DNA of 64,000 nucleotides from Chitinophagaceae bacterium (GCA_017307755.1 JAFKGQ010000012.1:591760-655759); one strand, 5' to 3'; shown: positions 17,439-26,797, counted from the first letter of the stretch. Made by a program: numbers and translations. The notes: a model not told the origin generated them from the letters alone.

Positions 17439-18533
17439 ATGCGCTACCAGCATCATCAAGACACCAGCACTCGAAAAATCAACCATCTCCTTAAATCCAC
17501 CTGTCTGCCTGCCTTTTGCAGCCTGGCCATTCTCCTGAGCGCCTGTAACAGCGGGCAATCCCAAGCCTCCGGCAAAGGCGATTCTGCGGCTGCCACGACA
17601 AAAGCGCAGCCCCCCAAAGATTCGGTGGGACCCACCGTCATCCCGATGACTCCGGTGGACACCGCCCTTTACAACCAAAAGATCAAGTTCCTGGCCAATG
17701 GGGATTCCTCCGGCCGCTGGCCTGTGCGTGCGGTGTACCCCAATGCGGGCGCCATTCTTCCTTTCAAGCGGATAGTAGCCTATTATGGGAATCTTTACTC
17801 CAAGAACATGGGTATATTGGGGGAATATCCGCCCGATGAAATGTTGAGGAGACTGAAGGTCGAGTTGAAGAGCTGGTCTGAGGCCGACCCGGCCACACCT
17901 GTGATCCCCGCCCTTCACTATATTGCCGTGACGGCTCAAGGGAGCCCCGGAAAAGACGGGAAATACCGTCTTCGTATGCCTTTTAAACAGATCGATTCCA
18001 TCCTGCATATAGCCGAGCGTATCAATGCCCTGGTCTTTTTGGATGTCCAGGTAGGTTTTAGCAATGTCCAGGCCGAGATCCCGCAACTGGAGAAATACCT
18101 GAAGATGCCCCATGTACACCTGGGTATCGACCCTGAATTTTCTATGAAGACGGGAAAAAAGCCGGGGACTGTCATCGGCACCATGGATGCTTCAGACGTG
18201 AACTTTGTGTCAAACTATCTTGCGGGTCTGGTGAAGGCGAACAACCTGCCCCCGAAGATATTGGTAGTTCACCGTTTTACCCGGCCCATGATCACCAATT
18301 ATAAAGGTATCCAGAAACATCCCGAAGTGCAGATCGTCATGGACATGGACGGTTGGGGAGAACCCACTTTGAAATACGACAGCTATAAGTCTTATATTTC
18401 GCTGGAACCTGTACAGTTCACGGGTTTCAAATTATTCTATAAGAATGATAAAAGAAAACCAGGAAGCCGCTTGCTGACGCCTCCGGAAGTGCTGAAGCAG
18501 AAGCCGAGTCCCATTTATATACAGTATCAATAA
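17439..18533 (+). CDS. Lipoprotein of unknown function
   Basis: A 364-residue protein with a lipoprotein signal (LAILLSACNS, lipobox Cys), then an 80-residue low-complexity Ser/Ala/Thr/Pro linker and a globular domain of about 260 residues. The globular part (PFKRIVAYYGNLYSKNMG, ALVFLDVQVGFS, HLGIDPEFSM, ILVVHRFTRPMI, EVQIVMDMDGWG) has alternating strand/helix segments that suggest a TIM-barrel-like fold. No catalytic assignment is possible. The ATG at 17439 is preferred; in-frame ATGs at 17376 and 17391 would place extra hydrophobic residues before the signal. Confidence 0.75.
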   Translation: MRYQHHQDTSTRKINHLLKSTCLPAFCSLAILLSACNSGQSQASGKGDSAAATTKAQPPKDSVGPTVIPMTPVDTALYNQKIKFLANGDSSGRWPVRAVYPNAGAILPFKRIVAYYGNLYSKNMGILGEYPPDEMLRRLKVELKSWSEADPATPVIPALHYIAVTAQGSPGKDGKYRLRMPFKQIDSILHIAERINALVFLDVQVGFSNVQAEIPQLEKYLKMPHVHLGIDPEFSMKTGKKPGTVIGTMDASDVNFVSNYLAGLVKANNLPPKILVVHRFTRPMITNYKGIQKHPEVQIVMDMDGWGEPTLKYDSYKSYISLEPVQFTGFKLFYKNDKRKPGSRLLTPPEVLKQKPSPIYIQYQ

Positions 18534-18583
18534 TAAAGAAATATGCGAGGGTGGGCCCAGGCCTGCCCTCGTTCTTCCCACGC

Positions 18584-19045
18584 TCACGGCAAATTCCTTC
18601 CTTGTGAATCCCGGTGTTTATTTCTGGAAAAATAAGCGTCCAATGACATCGGTCCACTCCCTTCTATAAGAAATAAGATCGTCAACAGCAATGCAAGTAT
18701 TGCCAGTCCCAGTTCCGACTCGGGGGCGAAACCTCCTTTCTGTGCGTTGATAAATACGACGGCGCCGACCAATATGGGCAACTGTATCAAACACATCAGG
18801 CGTGTTTGCAGCCCGATGAGGATAAAGAACCCGCCCAACATATTTGCACAGCTAACGATGATCTGTAATACATGTGTATTCGCAGCCCAATAGCTGCCGG
18901 AAAGCAGGTTCTCCAGTAAGGTAGCGTTACTCATAAAGGCGATACCTTTTATACAGAGCAGGGCGCCCAGTATAAGCCGTGGGAAGATAAGCCAGCGGGG
19001 ATGGTGCGTAATGCTCCATTGCCGGATGCTCCTTAAAGTGTCCAT
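18584..19045 (-). CDS. DoxX-family membrane protein
   Basis: A 153-residue protein with four hydrophobic helices (including FPRLILGALLCIKGIAFM, LQIIVSCANMLGGFFILIGL and LAILALLLTILFLIEG), the DoxX-like arrangement. Members are often linked to redox or quinone function, but no specific activity can be assigned. It converges with the 17439-18533 gene; a GC-rich inverted repeat around 18546-18572 may serve as terminator. Confidence 0.75.
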   Translation of the reverse strand: MDTLRSIRQWSITHHPRWLIFPRLILGALLCIKGIAFMSNATLLENLLSGSYWAANTHVLQIIVSCANMLGGFFILIGLQTRLMCLIQLPILVGAVVFINAQKGGFAPESELGLAILALLLTILFLIEGSGPMSLDAYFSRNKHRDSQGRNLP

Positions 19046-19100
19046 AAAAAATGATTTGAACTACTAAGGTACAGCAATTTATATGCCTCTGCCAGGAGAC

Positions 19101-19526
19101 TCACTTCAGCCTCTTTATCAGGTATTTAGGTAACTCTTTATAACCCTGGCGATAGTAGAATTCATGGGCCCGGGAACGTCGCGTATGGCAATGGACCTCT
19201 ATCAGGTGACAGCCTCTTTCGGAGGCCAGCTGGGTACAATATTCCTCCATTTGCCGACCTATGCCCGCACTTCTGGCTGTGGCATCCACCGCAAAATAAC
19301 TGATGCGGGCAAAATCTCCTTGGAGGGCGATCTGTGGAATAAAATGCAGGGACATAAAACCCAGGATGCGGCCTTCCTGTTCATATACAAGTAGTCTTTC
19401 CCTGGGGTCTTCGATCATTTGCCGGATCCGGCCGGCTATGAATTGTTCTGAGCCGGGGTATTCCAGCTGCTCCAATAATCCGGAGATGGCTTTTGAATCG
19501 TGGGTAGTAGCCAGGCGTATGCTCAT
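19101..19526 (-). CDS. GNAT-family N-acetyltransferase
   Basis: A 141-residue GNAT enzyme transferring acetyl from acetyl-CoA to an amine. The acetyl-CoA-binding loop appears in FAVDATARSAGIGRQMEEYC (consensus R/QxxGxG/A, here RSAGIG), preceded by the ILGFMSLHF strand; HEFYYRQGYKELPK is the usual C-terminal motif. It is placed directly upstream of the M61 peptidase stop on the same strand (1 nt apart), so it is probably co-transcribed with it. The substrate is unknown. Confidence 0.85.
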   Translation of the reverse strand: MSIRLATTHDSKAISGLLEQLEYPGSEQFIAGRIRQMIEDPRERLLVYEQEGRILGFMSLHFIPQIALQGDFARISYFAVDATARSAGIGRQMEEYCTQLASERGCHLIEVHCHTRRSRAHEFYYRQGYKELPKYLIKRLK

Positions 19527-19527
19527 A

Positions 19528-21345
19528 CTATTTACCTCCCAGCCAGCTTTTACGGAATTGTAATATATCGTTTGTCACGGGCAAGCCGGCTTTTTCATAA
19601 GGAACAGCCTCCAGCTGAGGGTCTTTCTGCAGGACCATGCCGGCTGTCTTTTCGACCTGGTGATGTAGATAGCGGATGTTTACGGTCATGCCCGGGCGCC
19701 GGTCTGCCAATATATGGTTGAGGTCCGCAAGGTTTTTTACGGGCTGATCGTCGAGGGCTGTTATCTTATCGTCGATGTCCAGCCCAGCCTCGTACAGTGG
19801 CGTCCCCCGCAGGGTATTCCCGGTGATCGTCAGTCCCTGGCTCTCGTCATAGGAAGGAATGCCTATGAAGGCCTTGCCTTCCGATGCATTTCGGAGGAGA
19901 AAGCCTGCCGGCGCCAGGAGTGTTTTATAATCGGCCGGCTCATGGCCATAGATATATTTTTGGAAATATTCCTTTGCGAATTGTCTATCGCCCGTGACGT
20001 CAGCCAGTACATCTTCCAGACCTGGTATGGTATACGGGACTTCGGGCTTTCCGAATTTCTTCCAGGCAGCCGTCATTACATCATCCAGTGTCTTGTGAAA
20101 ACGCTGTCTTAGTTCCAGGTCCAGCGCGAGGGCAATTGCTCCTCCATAAGGGTAGTAGCTGGTATAAATATTAGGATAATTTGTTTTATCTACGGAGACG
20201 CCTGCATCCACGAATACGGCCATCTGGCTGGCATTTACGGGAGAATAAAGACGGGCGCCGGGTCTGTTCATCCGGGTATTGATAAGGCCTCCCACCGTAT
20301 TTGCAACATACCCGGTGTCTGTGCCTACACCCGACCGTAGTACGAGCAGGCTGCCGTAATACTGTGTAAAGCCTTCGGCAAACCACAGCTCATTGCTCAT
20401 ATTGCTTTTCTCAAAATTGAATGGTTCCAGCGTCTTTGGCCGTATCCGTTTGACATTCCAGCAGTGGAAGAACTCATGCGCAAAGACACCCAGCATCCAG
20501 TCTTCTCCGTGGAAGGCTGTTGGGATGCTGATCATGGTGGAATTGCGATGTTCCATTCCGTCCCCATGCACCCAGGGGTTGATACTGGCCAGGAAGGTGT
20601 AGGCGCCGTAATCATAGGCGGGGGTTTCTCCAAATACGGCCTGCGCCTGCCGTACGATGTTTTGGACTTTTATGGAGAAGGTGTTAAGGGCGGTGTCGTC
20701 TGCGGCCCCATCGAAGGCAATGCGGAATTCGTAGGCTTTACCATCCGGGTTTTTCACCGTCCAGTTCCTGTAACGGAGGTTGCCGATCTTTACAGGACAG
20801 TCCATAAAGTATTGAAGGCCCCGTGCATTAAAGGTCCAGGGATCGCTGGTGGGCTGCAACTGTGTGGCGATGGTCCAGTGCAGACTGTCGGGGACGGAGA
20901 AATGGATATTGATGGGAATATTGTCCAGCCCTTTTACCCAAAGAAAGACGGCGGGCATGTTGAAATGAATGCCGTCGGGGTCTATGCCTGCATAAGTGCC
21001 GTCTGCATAATTGGCATATAGTGTGTATTGGACCCGGATATAGCCGTTGTGACGGGGCACTTCGTATAGGTCCCCGTCGATACGATGGATGGTGAGCGGT
21101 GTGTTCTGCTGATCGAAAGCCTTTATGTCATATATATTCTTACCGAATTCATGGGTGGCATACCTGCCCGGGGAACTGCGGCTCATCCGGAAGGTAGCGG
21201 TGCGGGTGGAGAGGCCGCTTACCACCAGTGAGATCTGGGCTTCGTGGTGGGAAAGATTGGGGAAGGATACAATATAGCTGATCCTTTGTCCAAATACGGT
21301 CTGTATGACACAGACCAGGACCATGAAAGCAATACATTTTTTCAT
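19528..21345 (-). CDS. M61-family aminopeptidase with PDZ domain
   Basis: A 605-residue exported zinc peptidase of the glycyl-aminopeptidase (M61) family. A signal peptide (MKKCIAFMVLVCVIQTVFG) is followed by an N-terminal beta domain. The metalloprotease core has the zinc motif HEFFH (His290) and the downstream glutamate in LWFAEGFTQYYG. A C-terminal PDZ domain (about 490-580: GLTITGNTLRGTPLYEAGLD, DDKITALDDQPV) follows. The ATG at 21345 begins the signal peptide. It probably acts on peptides in the periplasm. Confidence 0.92.
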   Translation of the reverse strand: MKKCIAFMVLVCVIQTVFGQRISYIVSFPNLSHHEAQISLVVSGLSTRTATFRMSRSSPGRYATHEFGKNIYDIKAFDQQNTPLTIHRIDGDLYEVPRHNGYIRVQYTLYANYADGTYAGIDPDGIHFNMPAVFLWVKGLDNIPINIHFSVPDSLHWTIATQLQPTSDPWTFNARGLQYFMDCPVKIGNLRYRNWTVKNPDGKAYEFRIAFDGAADDTALNTFSIKVQNIVRQAQAVFGETPAYDYGAYTFLASINPWVHGDGMEHRNSTMISIPTAFHGEDWMLGVFAHEFFHCWNVKRIRPKTLEPFNFEKSNMSNELWFAEGFTQYYGSLLVLRSGVGTDTGYVANTVGGLINTRMNRPGARLYSPVNASQMAVFVDAGVSVDKTNYPNIYTSYYPYGGAIALALDLELRQRFHKTLDDVMTAAWKKFGKPEVPYTIPGLEDVLADVTGDRQFAKEYFQKYIYGHEPADYKTLLAPAGFLLRNASEGKAFIGIPSYDESQGLTITGNTLRGTPLYEAGLDIDDKITALDDQPVKNLADLNHILADRRPGMTVNIRYLHHQVEKTAGMVLQKDPQLEAVPYEKAGLPVTNDILQFRKSWLGGK

Positions 21346-21383
21346 GAGGATGAAGGTAGCGCAATCTGTCCGGAAAATGGGGA

Positions 21384-21749
21384 TTAATGCGACAGCATTG
21401 CTTTTCTGACGACATAATAGGCGGCGATACACAACATGATGATGACGATGACAGCTACGTATCCCCAGGGGCCTTCTTTTAGCTTTCGTTTTTCCCGGCG
21501 CTGTCTTTTTTTTGTCAGTCCTTTTTGAAGGTCCCTGTTGAGCAGCTCTACATAGGTTTGTATGTCTCTTTTGTCCCGGATGCCTTGTAATCCTTCCACT
21601 GCATCGTTCAACAGCTCGTTCTCAGCCATCATTTTTTCCACTTCATGGTTTTCTTCGGCTGAAAGCTGCCCTTGCAAGTAGGCCATCAATTGTTCGTGAT
21701 CGATGTCCTTGTTGTTATTGGATAATATTTTCAGCAGGTCGTCCTTCAT
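21384..21749 (-). CDS. Putative single-pass anti-sigma protein
   Basis: A 121-residue protein with a charged cytoplasmic N-terminal part (about 90 residues, including DHEQLMAYLQGQLSAEENHEVEKM), one transmembrane helix (VAVIVIIMLCIAAYYVV) and almost no periplasmic tail. The position right after the sigma gene, with a 4-nt overlap, and the topology suggest it holds the sigma factor at the membrane. There is no HxxxCxxC zinc site, so it is not a ZAS-type anti-sigma. Confidence 0.7.
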   Translation of the reverse strand: MKDDLLKILSNNNKDIDHEQLMAYLQGQLSAEENHEVEKMMAENELLNDAVEGLQGIRDKRDIQTYVELLNRDLQKGLTKKRQRREKRKLKEGPWGYVAVIVIIMLCIAAYYVVRKAMLSH

Positions 21750-22291
21750 GATTTTATGGTTTTGCGCTCGATTGACAACCGCAGGTTCCTTTTACCATTC
21801 TGTATATGACTCTTCACCTGCATAAGAGTAAAACCGGTGATATCGGTGATTTCCTGGTAGGATCTTTTTTCCAGGTAGAATAAAATTACACATTGTTTTT
21901 GTTCCGGCCCTAATTCTTCCAGGGCCCGGGTCATCAGGTCCAGCAGCTGATCTTTTTCCATGTGCCGGTGTTTCATCATCTCGTCGTCCCAGTCGGCCAG
22001 CATGGTTTCGGACAGCTCCACCTGTCGTCCGTGCTGATCCCGCAGTTTCATCAGACAGTGGTTACGTGCAATGGTATAGATCCAGGATTTGAACCAGGTG
22101 ACCCTGTATTTGGGCAGCTCTGTAATAATCTTGACAAAGATCTGCTGGACGCAGTCTTTGGCCTCATCCTCCTGTTTCATGTATTTCATGCAGACGCCAA
22201 ACAGCAGCAGCGTATAACGAGACAATAAGGTACCCAGCCATTCGTTGTTGCCGTCCGCATAATAACGGTCTAAAAGTTCCTGGTCGGTCAT
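21746..22291 (-). CDS. ECF-type RNA polymerase sigma factor
   Basis: A 181-residue sigma-70 factor of the ECF group. Region 2 covers about residues 10-80 (LLFGVCMKYMKQEDEAKDCV then FKSWIYTIARNHCL) and region 4 about 120-175 (LEELGPEQKQCVILFYLEKR and YQEITDITGFTLMQVKSHIQ, a helix-turn-helix). The ATG at 22291 gives the normal ECF length; upstream in-frame codons lack family similarity. The gene for its putative membrane anti-sigma overlaps its end. Confidence 0.93.
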   Translation of the reverse strand: MTDQELLDRYYADGNNEWLGTLLSRYTLLLFGVCMKYMKQEDEAKDCVQQIFVKIITELPKYRVTWFKSWIYTIARNHCLMKLRDQHGRQVELSETMLADWDDEMMKHRHMEKDQLLDLMTRALEELGPEQKQCVILFYLEKRSYQEITDITGFTLMQVKSHIQNGKRNLRLSIERKTIKS

Positions 22292-22404
22292 ATGGTTATC
22301 AGGATCGCGGTTCACGTTGGTATAGGTCGCGCTTAACGTTGGTAAAATAAGGAATTTCCTATTTGTTAAGATGCAGATTCGGACAAAATTCATAATTTCC
22401 CGGC

Positions 22405-23190
22405 ATGATCAGAGCCATTTGTTGTGTCCCGGTCAGCCCCTTACGAGCAGAACCCTCTCACCGGAGTGAAATGATCAGTCAGCAGGTATTTGGCGAATGT
22501 TGCGAAATACTGGAGCAGGCGAAGGACAACTGGACGCGGGTCCGGTGCAGCTATGACGGATATGAGGGCTGGTGTCAGTCCGGCCAACTGACAGAGATAG
22601 ACGAACCTGAGTATGAAAAGGGGGGAATTGCGCTTACCCCTGATTGGGTCAATAGTCTTGAATACAATGGCCATCCCATGATGGTGCCCATCGGTTGCAG
22701 TCTAACGGCCATGAAGAATGGCCGGGCCAAATGGCGGAAGAACCAGGTCCATTTCAAAGGCATGGCCTGGGAGCCGGCGAGCGCTGCCAGGGACCCCAAG
22801 TCCATTCGTCAATTAACCTACAAATTTTTAAATACGCCGTATCTCTGGGGTGGCAAGACTGTCTTTGGCGCGGACTGCAGCGGTTTTACCCAGACCATCT
22901 TCAAGCTGCTGAATATTCCCCTGCTACGGGACGCTTACCAACAGTCCACACAAGGCGAGGCCGTGGGCTTCCTTGAAGAGGCCAGGACGGGGGACCTTGC
23001 TTTCTTTGACAACGAAGAAGGAAAGATCACCCATGTCGGCATTCTTTTGAATTCCCATGAGATTATTCATGCTTCCGTGAAAGTGAGGATCGATAAGATA
23101 GACAATATGGGTATTGTCCGGTCTGACGATTTCCAGCGTACCCATCACTTGCGGATCATCAAGCGGCTGTTGCCTGCTACGACGCCCTAA
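22405..23190 (+). CDS. NlpC/P60 cell-wall peptidase with SH3-like domains
   Basis: A 261-residue enzyme that likely cuts gamma-D-Glu-diaminopimelate bonds in peptidoglycan stem peptides. The N-terminal 120 residues are SH3-like (VSPLRAEPSHRSEMISQ, WTRVRCSYDGYEGWC), and the C-terminal NlpC/P60 domain has the catalytic Cys in FGADCSGFTQ, His in KITHVGILL and a third polar residue at IIHASVKV. No signal peptide is seen. It converges on ppa with a 14-nt overlap. Confidence 0.92.
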   Translation: MIRAICCVPVSPLRAEPSHRSEMISQQVFGECCEILEQAKDNWTRVRCSYDGYEGWCQSGQLTEIDEPEYEKGGIALTPDWVNSLEYNGHPMMVPIGCSLTAMKNGRAKWRKNQVHFKGMAWEPASAARDPKSIRQLTYKFLNTPYLWGGKTVFGADCSGFTQTIFKLLNIPLLRDAYQQSTQGEAVGFLEEARTGDLAFFDNEEGKITHVGILLNSHEIIHASVKVRIDKIDNMGIVRSDDFQRTHHLRIIKRLLPATTP

Positions 23191-23722
23191 AAGTGTCTTT
23201 ATATAACTTGACGGCGTCTTCGATGACTTTCAGGGCTGTGGTCTTATCGCCGAACTCTTCGACCTTGACGGTCTTATTTTCCAGTTTTTTATATTCCTCG
23301 AAAAAGTGCCGCAGCTCTTCAAAAAAGTGCTTGGGGAGCTCTTCCAGATTATTGTAATGATTGACGCTGGGGTCTTTGGCTGCGACGGCGATGATCTTGT
23401 CATCCGCATCTCCGCTGTCCACCATCTGCATCACACCCATGACCTTGGCTTCCATCAGGGTGAGCGCTTGCACAGGAAGGGAAGTGATCACCAGGATGTC
23501 CAGGGGGTCCTTATCATCTCCATAGGTCTGGGGGATAAAGCCGTAATTCACCGGGTAATAGAAAGAGGAATAGATCACGCGGTCTAATTTCAGCAGTCCG
23601 CTGTCCTTATCGATCTCGTATTTGCACCGGGATCCCTGGGGTATCTCGATGATCGCATTGACCACTCTGGGAGCATTGTCGCCTATCGGTACTCCATGCC
23701 AGGGATGTGAAACTGTCATCAT
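23177..23722 (-). CDS. ppa: Inorganic pyrophosphatase (family I)
   Basis: Hydrolyses pyrophosphate to phosphate, pulling biosynthetic reactions forward. The 181-residue protein has the family signature GDDKDPLDILV with the metal-binding aspartates, the substrate motif YPVNYGFIPQT and the later DAKD-like metal site VAAKDPSVNHYNN. The start is at 23722 or the adjacent ATG one codon later. Confidence 0.95.
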   Translation of the reverse strand: MMTVSHPWHGVPIGDNAPRVVNAIIEIPQGSRCKYEIDKDSGLLKLDRVIYSSFYYPVNYGFIPQTYGDDKDPLDILVITSLPVQALTLMEAKVMGVMQMVDSGDADDKIIAVAAKDPSVNHYNNLEELPKHFFEELRHFFEEYKKLENKTVKVEEFGDKTTALKVIEDAVKLYKDTFRAS

Positions 23723-23810
23723 ATATTAAAAAAATTGGTATAACAAATGTACTACTTGGATTTGCAATTTTTTTGCCAATTATCTGATTTCAAGCATTAT
23801 CTTTACATCA

Positions 23811-23886
23811 AGGTGATGGTGTTCCACCTAATGAACCGCCCGGGTCCGGACGACGATCGTGATGCCGGTGCTGATGACGCCTACAG
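23811..23886 (+). promoter_or_regulatory. Fluoride riboswitch (crcB motif)
   Basis: The conserved crcB-motif elements appear in order: GGTGATGGTGTTCCACC (P1/P2 side), AACCGCC, and the hallmark GCTGATGACGCCTAC at 23870-23884. This class senses fluoride and switches on fluoride-export genes, and the next gene is a CLC-F type transporter, which fits. The sequence CGGGTCC (23841-23847) can pair with GGACCCG (23905-23911), and GGACC/GGTCC (23905-23917) can form a local hairpin instead. This pair of alternatives is a plausible expression platform just before the start codon at 23938. Confidence 0.9.
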
Positions 23887-23937
23887 ATTGTTCATAAACA
23901 GAGTGGACCCGAGGTCCGTTCGACTTAATTTGTAGGC

Positions 23938-25230
23938 ATGCAATTTTTAAAACCCTCTTTCGACCGAACATCTATTGTTATCGTTTATTTATTTCGCTGG
24001 ACCTTGCTGGTTATACCCGTGGCGCTTGCGGCCGGGTCGCTGGTGGCCTTTTTCTTATGGCTGCTGGACAGGGCGGTCTATGTACGTTTTGATCATTCCT
24101 GGCTTTTGTTCTTTCTGCCGGCAGCCGGCGTATCGATCTATTTTCTGTATAAGTTTTGGGGTAAAAATGCAGAGGCGGGTAATAACCTGATCATGGATGA
24201 GATACACGAGCCGGGCGGGAGTATCCCTACCCGTATGGCCCCGTTGGTCCTGCTTACCACTGTCATTACCCATCTGTTTGGCGGGTCGGCCGGCCGGGAG
24301 GGGACGGCTGTGCAGATAGGAGGGAGTTTGGCGAGCTTTTTTGCCAGAAAGCTCCGTCTATCCCGGGAGGATACACGGATATTGCTCACAACGGGTATTG
24401 CCGCGGGATTTGGGGCTGTATTTGGAACGCCTGTCGCGGGGACAATTTTTGCCCTGGAAGTGCTGACGATGGGTAGGATCATGCACAATGCGCTGATACC
24501 CTGTTTTATGGCCAGTGTAATGGCGGATATCGTCTGTTCGGCCTGGGGGATCCATCATACGCATTACCGGATAAGTTTTGTCGAAACGGGCGGCAACGCC
24601 ATATTTCATTTCAACTGGCTGCTGCTGCTGGAAGTCATTTTTGCGGGCGCTTTATTCGGGCTTGCTTCCTATGGTTTTGCCAGTGTTTCGCGTGCAATCA
24701 AGCATTATAGTCTTCGTCTGATCAGCCGTCAGTGGATGATCCCTGTCATGGGTGGTATGGTGATCATTCTGCTTACCTATGCATTGGGGACCGAGGATTA
24801 TCTCAGCCTGGGCGTTATTGGTAAGTACAGCAATTCGGTGACCATCGCATCCTGTTTTCACGCGGGAGGCGCCACCTGGTTCAGCTGGTTCTGGAAGCTG
24901 TTGTTTACGGCCATTACGCTGGGGACGGGTTTTAAGGGGGGCGAGGTGACGCCGTTGTTCTTTATCGGGGCTGCCCTGGGCAATACCATCGCCATGATCA
25001 GCGGCGCTCCCATTGACCTGATGGCGGGATTGGGTTTTATCGCTGTATTTGCGGGCGCTACGAACACGCCGATCGCATGTACGTTGATGGGGGTGGAGCT
25101 ATTTGGAGGAAACCATGTGTTGTATTATGCCGTGGCTTGTTTTACCGCTTATTATTTCAGCGGTCACTCGGGTATCTATCGCGCACAGCGGGTAACTGTA
25201 CCGAAGATGGGAGCAAACCCGAAGCGCTGA
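23938..25230 (+). CDS. CLC-type fluoride/proton antiporter (CLC-F)
   Basis: A 430-residue membrane protein of the CLC anion channel/transporter family with about ten hydrophobic segments. The CLC motif is GREGTAVQIGGSLA, the glutamate being the gating residue; GFKGGEVTPLFFIGAALGN is the later pore motif. The canonical GSGIP filter is replaced by a NLIMDEIHEPG segment, a pattern I associate with the fluoride-specific CLC-F clade. A fluoride riboswitch directly upstream strongly supports fluoride export. The ATG at 23938 follows a short spacer after the expression platform. Confidence 0.88.
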   Translation: MQFLKPSFDRTSIVIVYLFRWTLLVIPVALAAGSLVAFFLWLLDRAVYVRFDHSWLLFFLPAAGVSIYFLYKFWGKNAEAGNNLIMDEIHEPGGSIPTRMAPLVLLTTVITHLFGGSAGREGTAVQIGGSLASFFARKLRLSREDTRILLTTGIAAGFGAVFGTPVAGTIFALEVLTMGRIMHNALIPCFMASVMADIVCSAWGIHHTHYRISFVETGGNAIFHFNWLLLLEVIFAGALFGLASYGFASVSRAIKHYSLRLISRQWMIPVMGGMVIILLTYALGTEDYLSLGVIGKYSNSVTIASCFHAGGATWFSWFWKLLFTAITLGTGFKGGEVTPLFFIGAALGNTIAMISGAPIDLMAGLGFIAVFAGATNTPIACTLMGVELFGGNHVLYYAVACFTAYYFSGHSGIYRAQRVTVPKMGANPKR

Positions 25231-25231
25231 C

Positions 25232-25633
25232 TTATTTGCCGGGGTGCAGGATCTCTTTCAGATCGACCATCCAATTCCCGTTGATACGGATGACCCGTAT
25301 GGTAGTAGTGTCCTTTTTATAAGTATTTGCATATGTATAGGAGGTCACGGAGTCGTTGACGGTCTGGAGGGTGATCACCCGGATGTCGGCGTCCCTGTAC
25401 TTTTTTTGTTCTTCATGGTCCATCCTGTCGTAATCTTTTTTCCATTTGTCGAGCAGCATCTGATTGGTGCTGTCGGCATACAGATAGAAGCTAGCTTTGT
25501 CATAGTCGCCGTCCAGGGAAGCGCGGATAAACTCACGGCCGGCGTCCTGTGCGTCTTCAGCTTTTTTATAGGAATGGGAGTCACTGCAGGCTGCCAGCAG
25601 TAGCAGGGAAGGGAAAAAAATTCTTTTTATCAT
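25232..25633 (-). CDS. Small lipoprotein of unknown function
   Basis: A 133-residue lipoprotein with signal MIKRIFFPSLLLLAAC and a small mature domain (GREFIRASLDGDYDKASFYL, then VRVIRINGNWMVDLKEIL) resembling the cystatin-like DUF4878 fold. It ends 1 nt from the stop of the convergent fluoride transporter and begins 5 nt after phoH on the same strand, so it is probably in the phoH operon. Confidence 0.75.
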   Translation of the reverse strand: MIKRIFFPSLLLLAACSDSHSYKKAEDAQDAGREFIRASLDGDYDKASFYLYADSTNQMLLDKWKKDYDRMDHEEQKKYRDADIRVITLQTVNDSVTSYTYANTYKKDTTTIRVIRINGNWMVDLKEILHPGK

Positions 25634-25638
25634 GGTGT

Positions 25639-26628
25639 TTATCGCTCGGGACGTCCAATGTCCTCGTTGTCTTTCTTGTCCTTTTCGTATGCTTTGATGA
25701 TTGCTTTTACCAGGCGGTGACGAACCACGTCTTCTTCGTCTAATTCTATATGAGAGATGCCGTCGATGCCCTTCAGGATATACAAGGCTTTTGCCAGTCC
25801 GCTCTTTTGATTTTTGGGCAGGTCGATCTGTGTGAGGTCACCGGTGATGATGGCTTTTGCGTTGGCGCCGATGCGGGTGAGGAACATCTTCAACTGCAGA
25901 TCAGTAGCGTTCTGGGCCTCATCCAGGATGATAAAGGCGTTGTCCAGCGTACGTCCCCGCATATAGGCCAGAGGCGCTATTTCGATGGTCCTTGTGCTCA
26001 TATAATAGCCCAGCTTATCGGCGGGGATCATATCGTCCAGGGCGTCGTATAAGGGGCGCAGATAAGGATCGATCTTCTCTTTCAGATCGCCGGGCAGGAA
26101 ACCCAGGCTTTCACCGGCCTCGACGGCGGGGCGGGTAAGGATGATCTTTTTGACCATCTTATTCTTCAAGGCCCTTACCGCGAGCGCAACGGCTGTGTAG
26201 GTCTTACCTGTACCTGCCGGACCAATGGCAAAGACAATATCGTTCTTCTCCGCCGCGGCCACCATTCTTTTCTGGTTGACCGTACGGGCGCGAACAGTCT
26301 TACCATTCGGACCAAATACCAGGATGTCGTTGGGATGCCTGTCTACAAAATGATCTACTGTCTCGGCATCGTCGCCACCTAATATCTGCTCGAAATAGTT
26401 CTCGCTGACATGGCCGTTGCGTTCTAAATATTGCACCAGGAGGTCGATTTTTTCCTTGGCTGTTTCCACTTGTTCGGGCGATCCGCTCAACTTTATCTGA
26501 GTGCCTCTCGACAGGATTTTCAAGAGTGGAAACTTTTTCTTCAAGATATCTAACTTACCGTTGTTTACGCCGAAAAATTCAATGGGATTAACGGTTTCCA
26601 GGTTGATGATAGTCTCAGTCAAATTCAA
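25639..26628 (-). CDS. PhoH-family ATPase
   Basis: A 329-residue protein with an N-terminal KH/YjbJ-like domain (SRGTQIKLSGSPEQVETAK) and a PhoH P-loop domain. Walker A is GPAGTGKTYTAVALAVRA and Walker B is AFIILDEAQNATDLQLKMFL. PhoH proteins are linked to RNA metabolism and ribosome-associated functions. The only start giving full length is TTG at 26628; homologues begin at this point (NLxxVNPIEFFG). It is followed by the small lipoprotein gene. Confidence 0.9.
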   Translation of the reverse strand: MNLTETIINLETVNPIEFFGVNNGKLDILKKKFPLLKILSRGTQIKLSGSPEQVETAKEKIDLLVQYLERNGHVSENYFEQILGGDDAETVDHFVDRHPNDILVFGPNGKTVRARTVNQKRMVAAAEKNDIVFAIGPAGTGKTYTAVALAVRALKNKMVKKIILTRPAVEAGESLGFLPGDLKEKIDPYLRPLYDALDDMIPADKLGYYMSTRTIEIAPLAYMRGRTLDNAFIILDEAQNATDLQLKMFLTRIGANAKAIITGDLTQIDLPKNQKSGLAKALYILKGIDGISHIELDEEDVVRHRLVKAIIKAYEKDKKDNEDIGRPER

Positions 26629-26764
26629 GTCTTTTAAAGTTCTGAAAATGGGTACTTTTTACCTATCGGGATCATGTGGCTTTCTTCTATAAATATAGCC
26701 TAGCTGCAGTGTAATTTCCTAAAGTTACTTATTAACAGGATGTGAATATTCTTTCGATCTTCTG

Positions 26765-26793
26765 TTGCTGTAAGGCTTTTTTTTGTAGTTTTA
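26765..26793 (+). promoter_or_regulatory. Candidate Bacteroidota-type promoter
   Basis: TTG at 26765-26767 and TAGTTTTA at 26786-26793 are separated by 18 nt, close to the Bacteroidota -33/-7 layout (TTTG and TAnnTTTG). It would start transcription near 26798, into a structured stretch that ends before the histidine-kinase gene. Confidence 0.4.
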
Positions 26794-26797
26794 CGGT

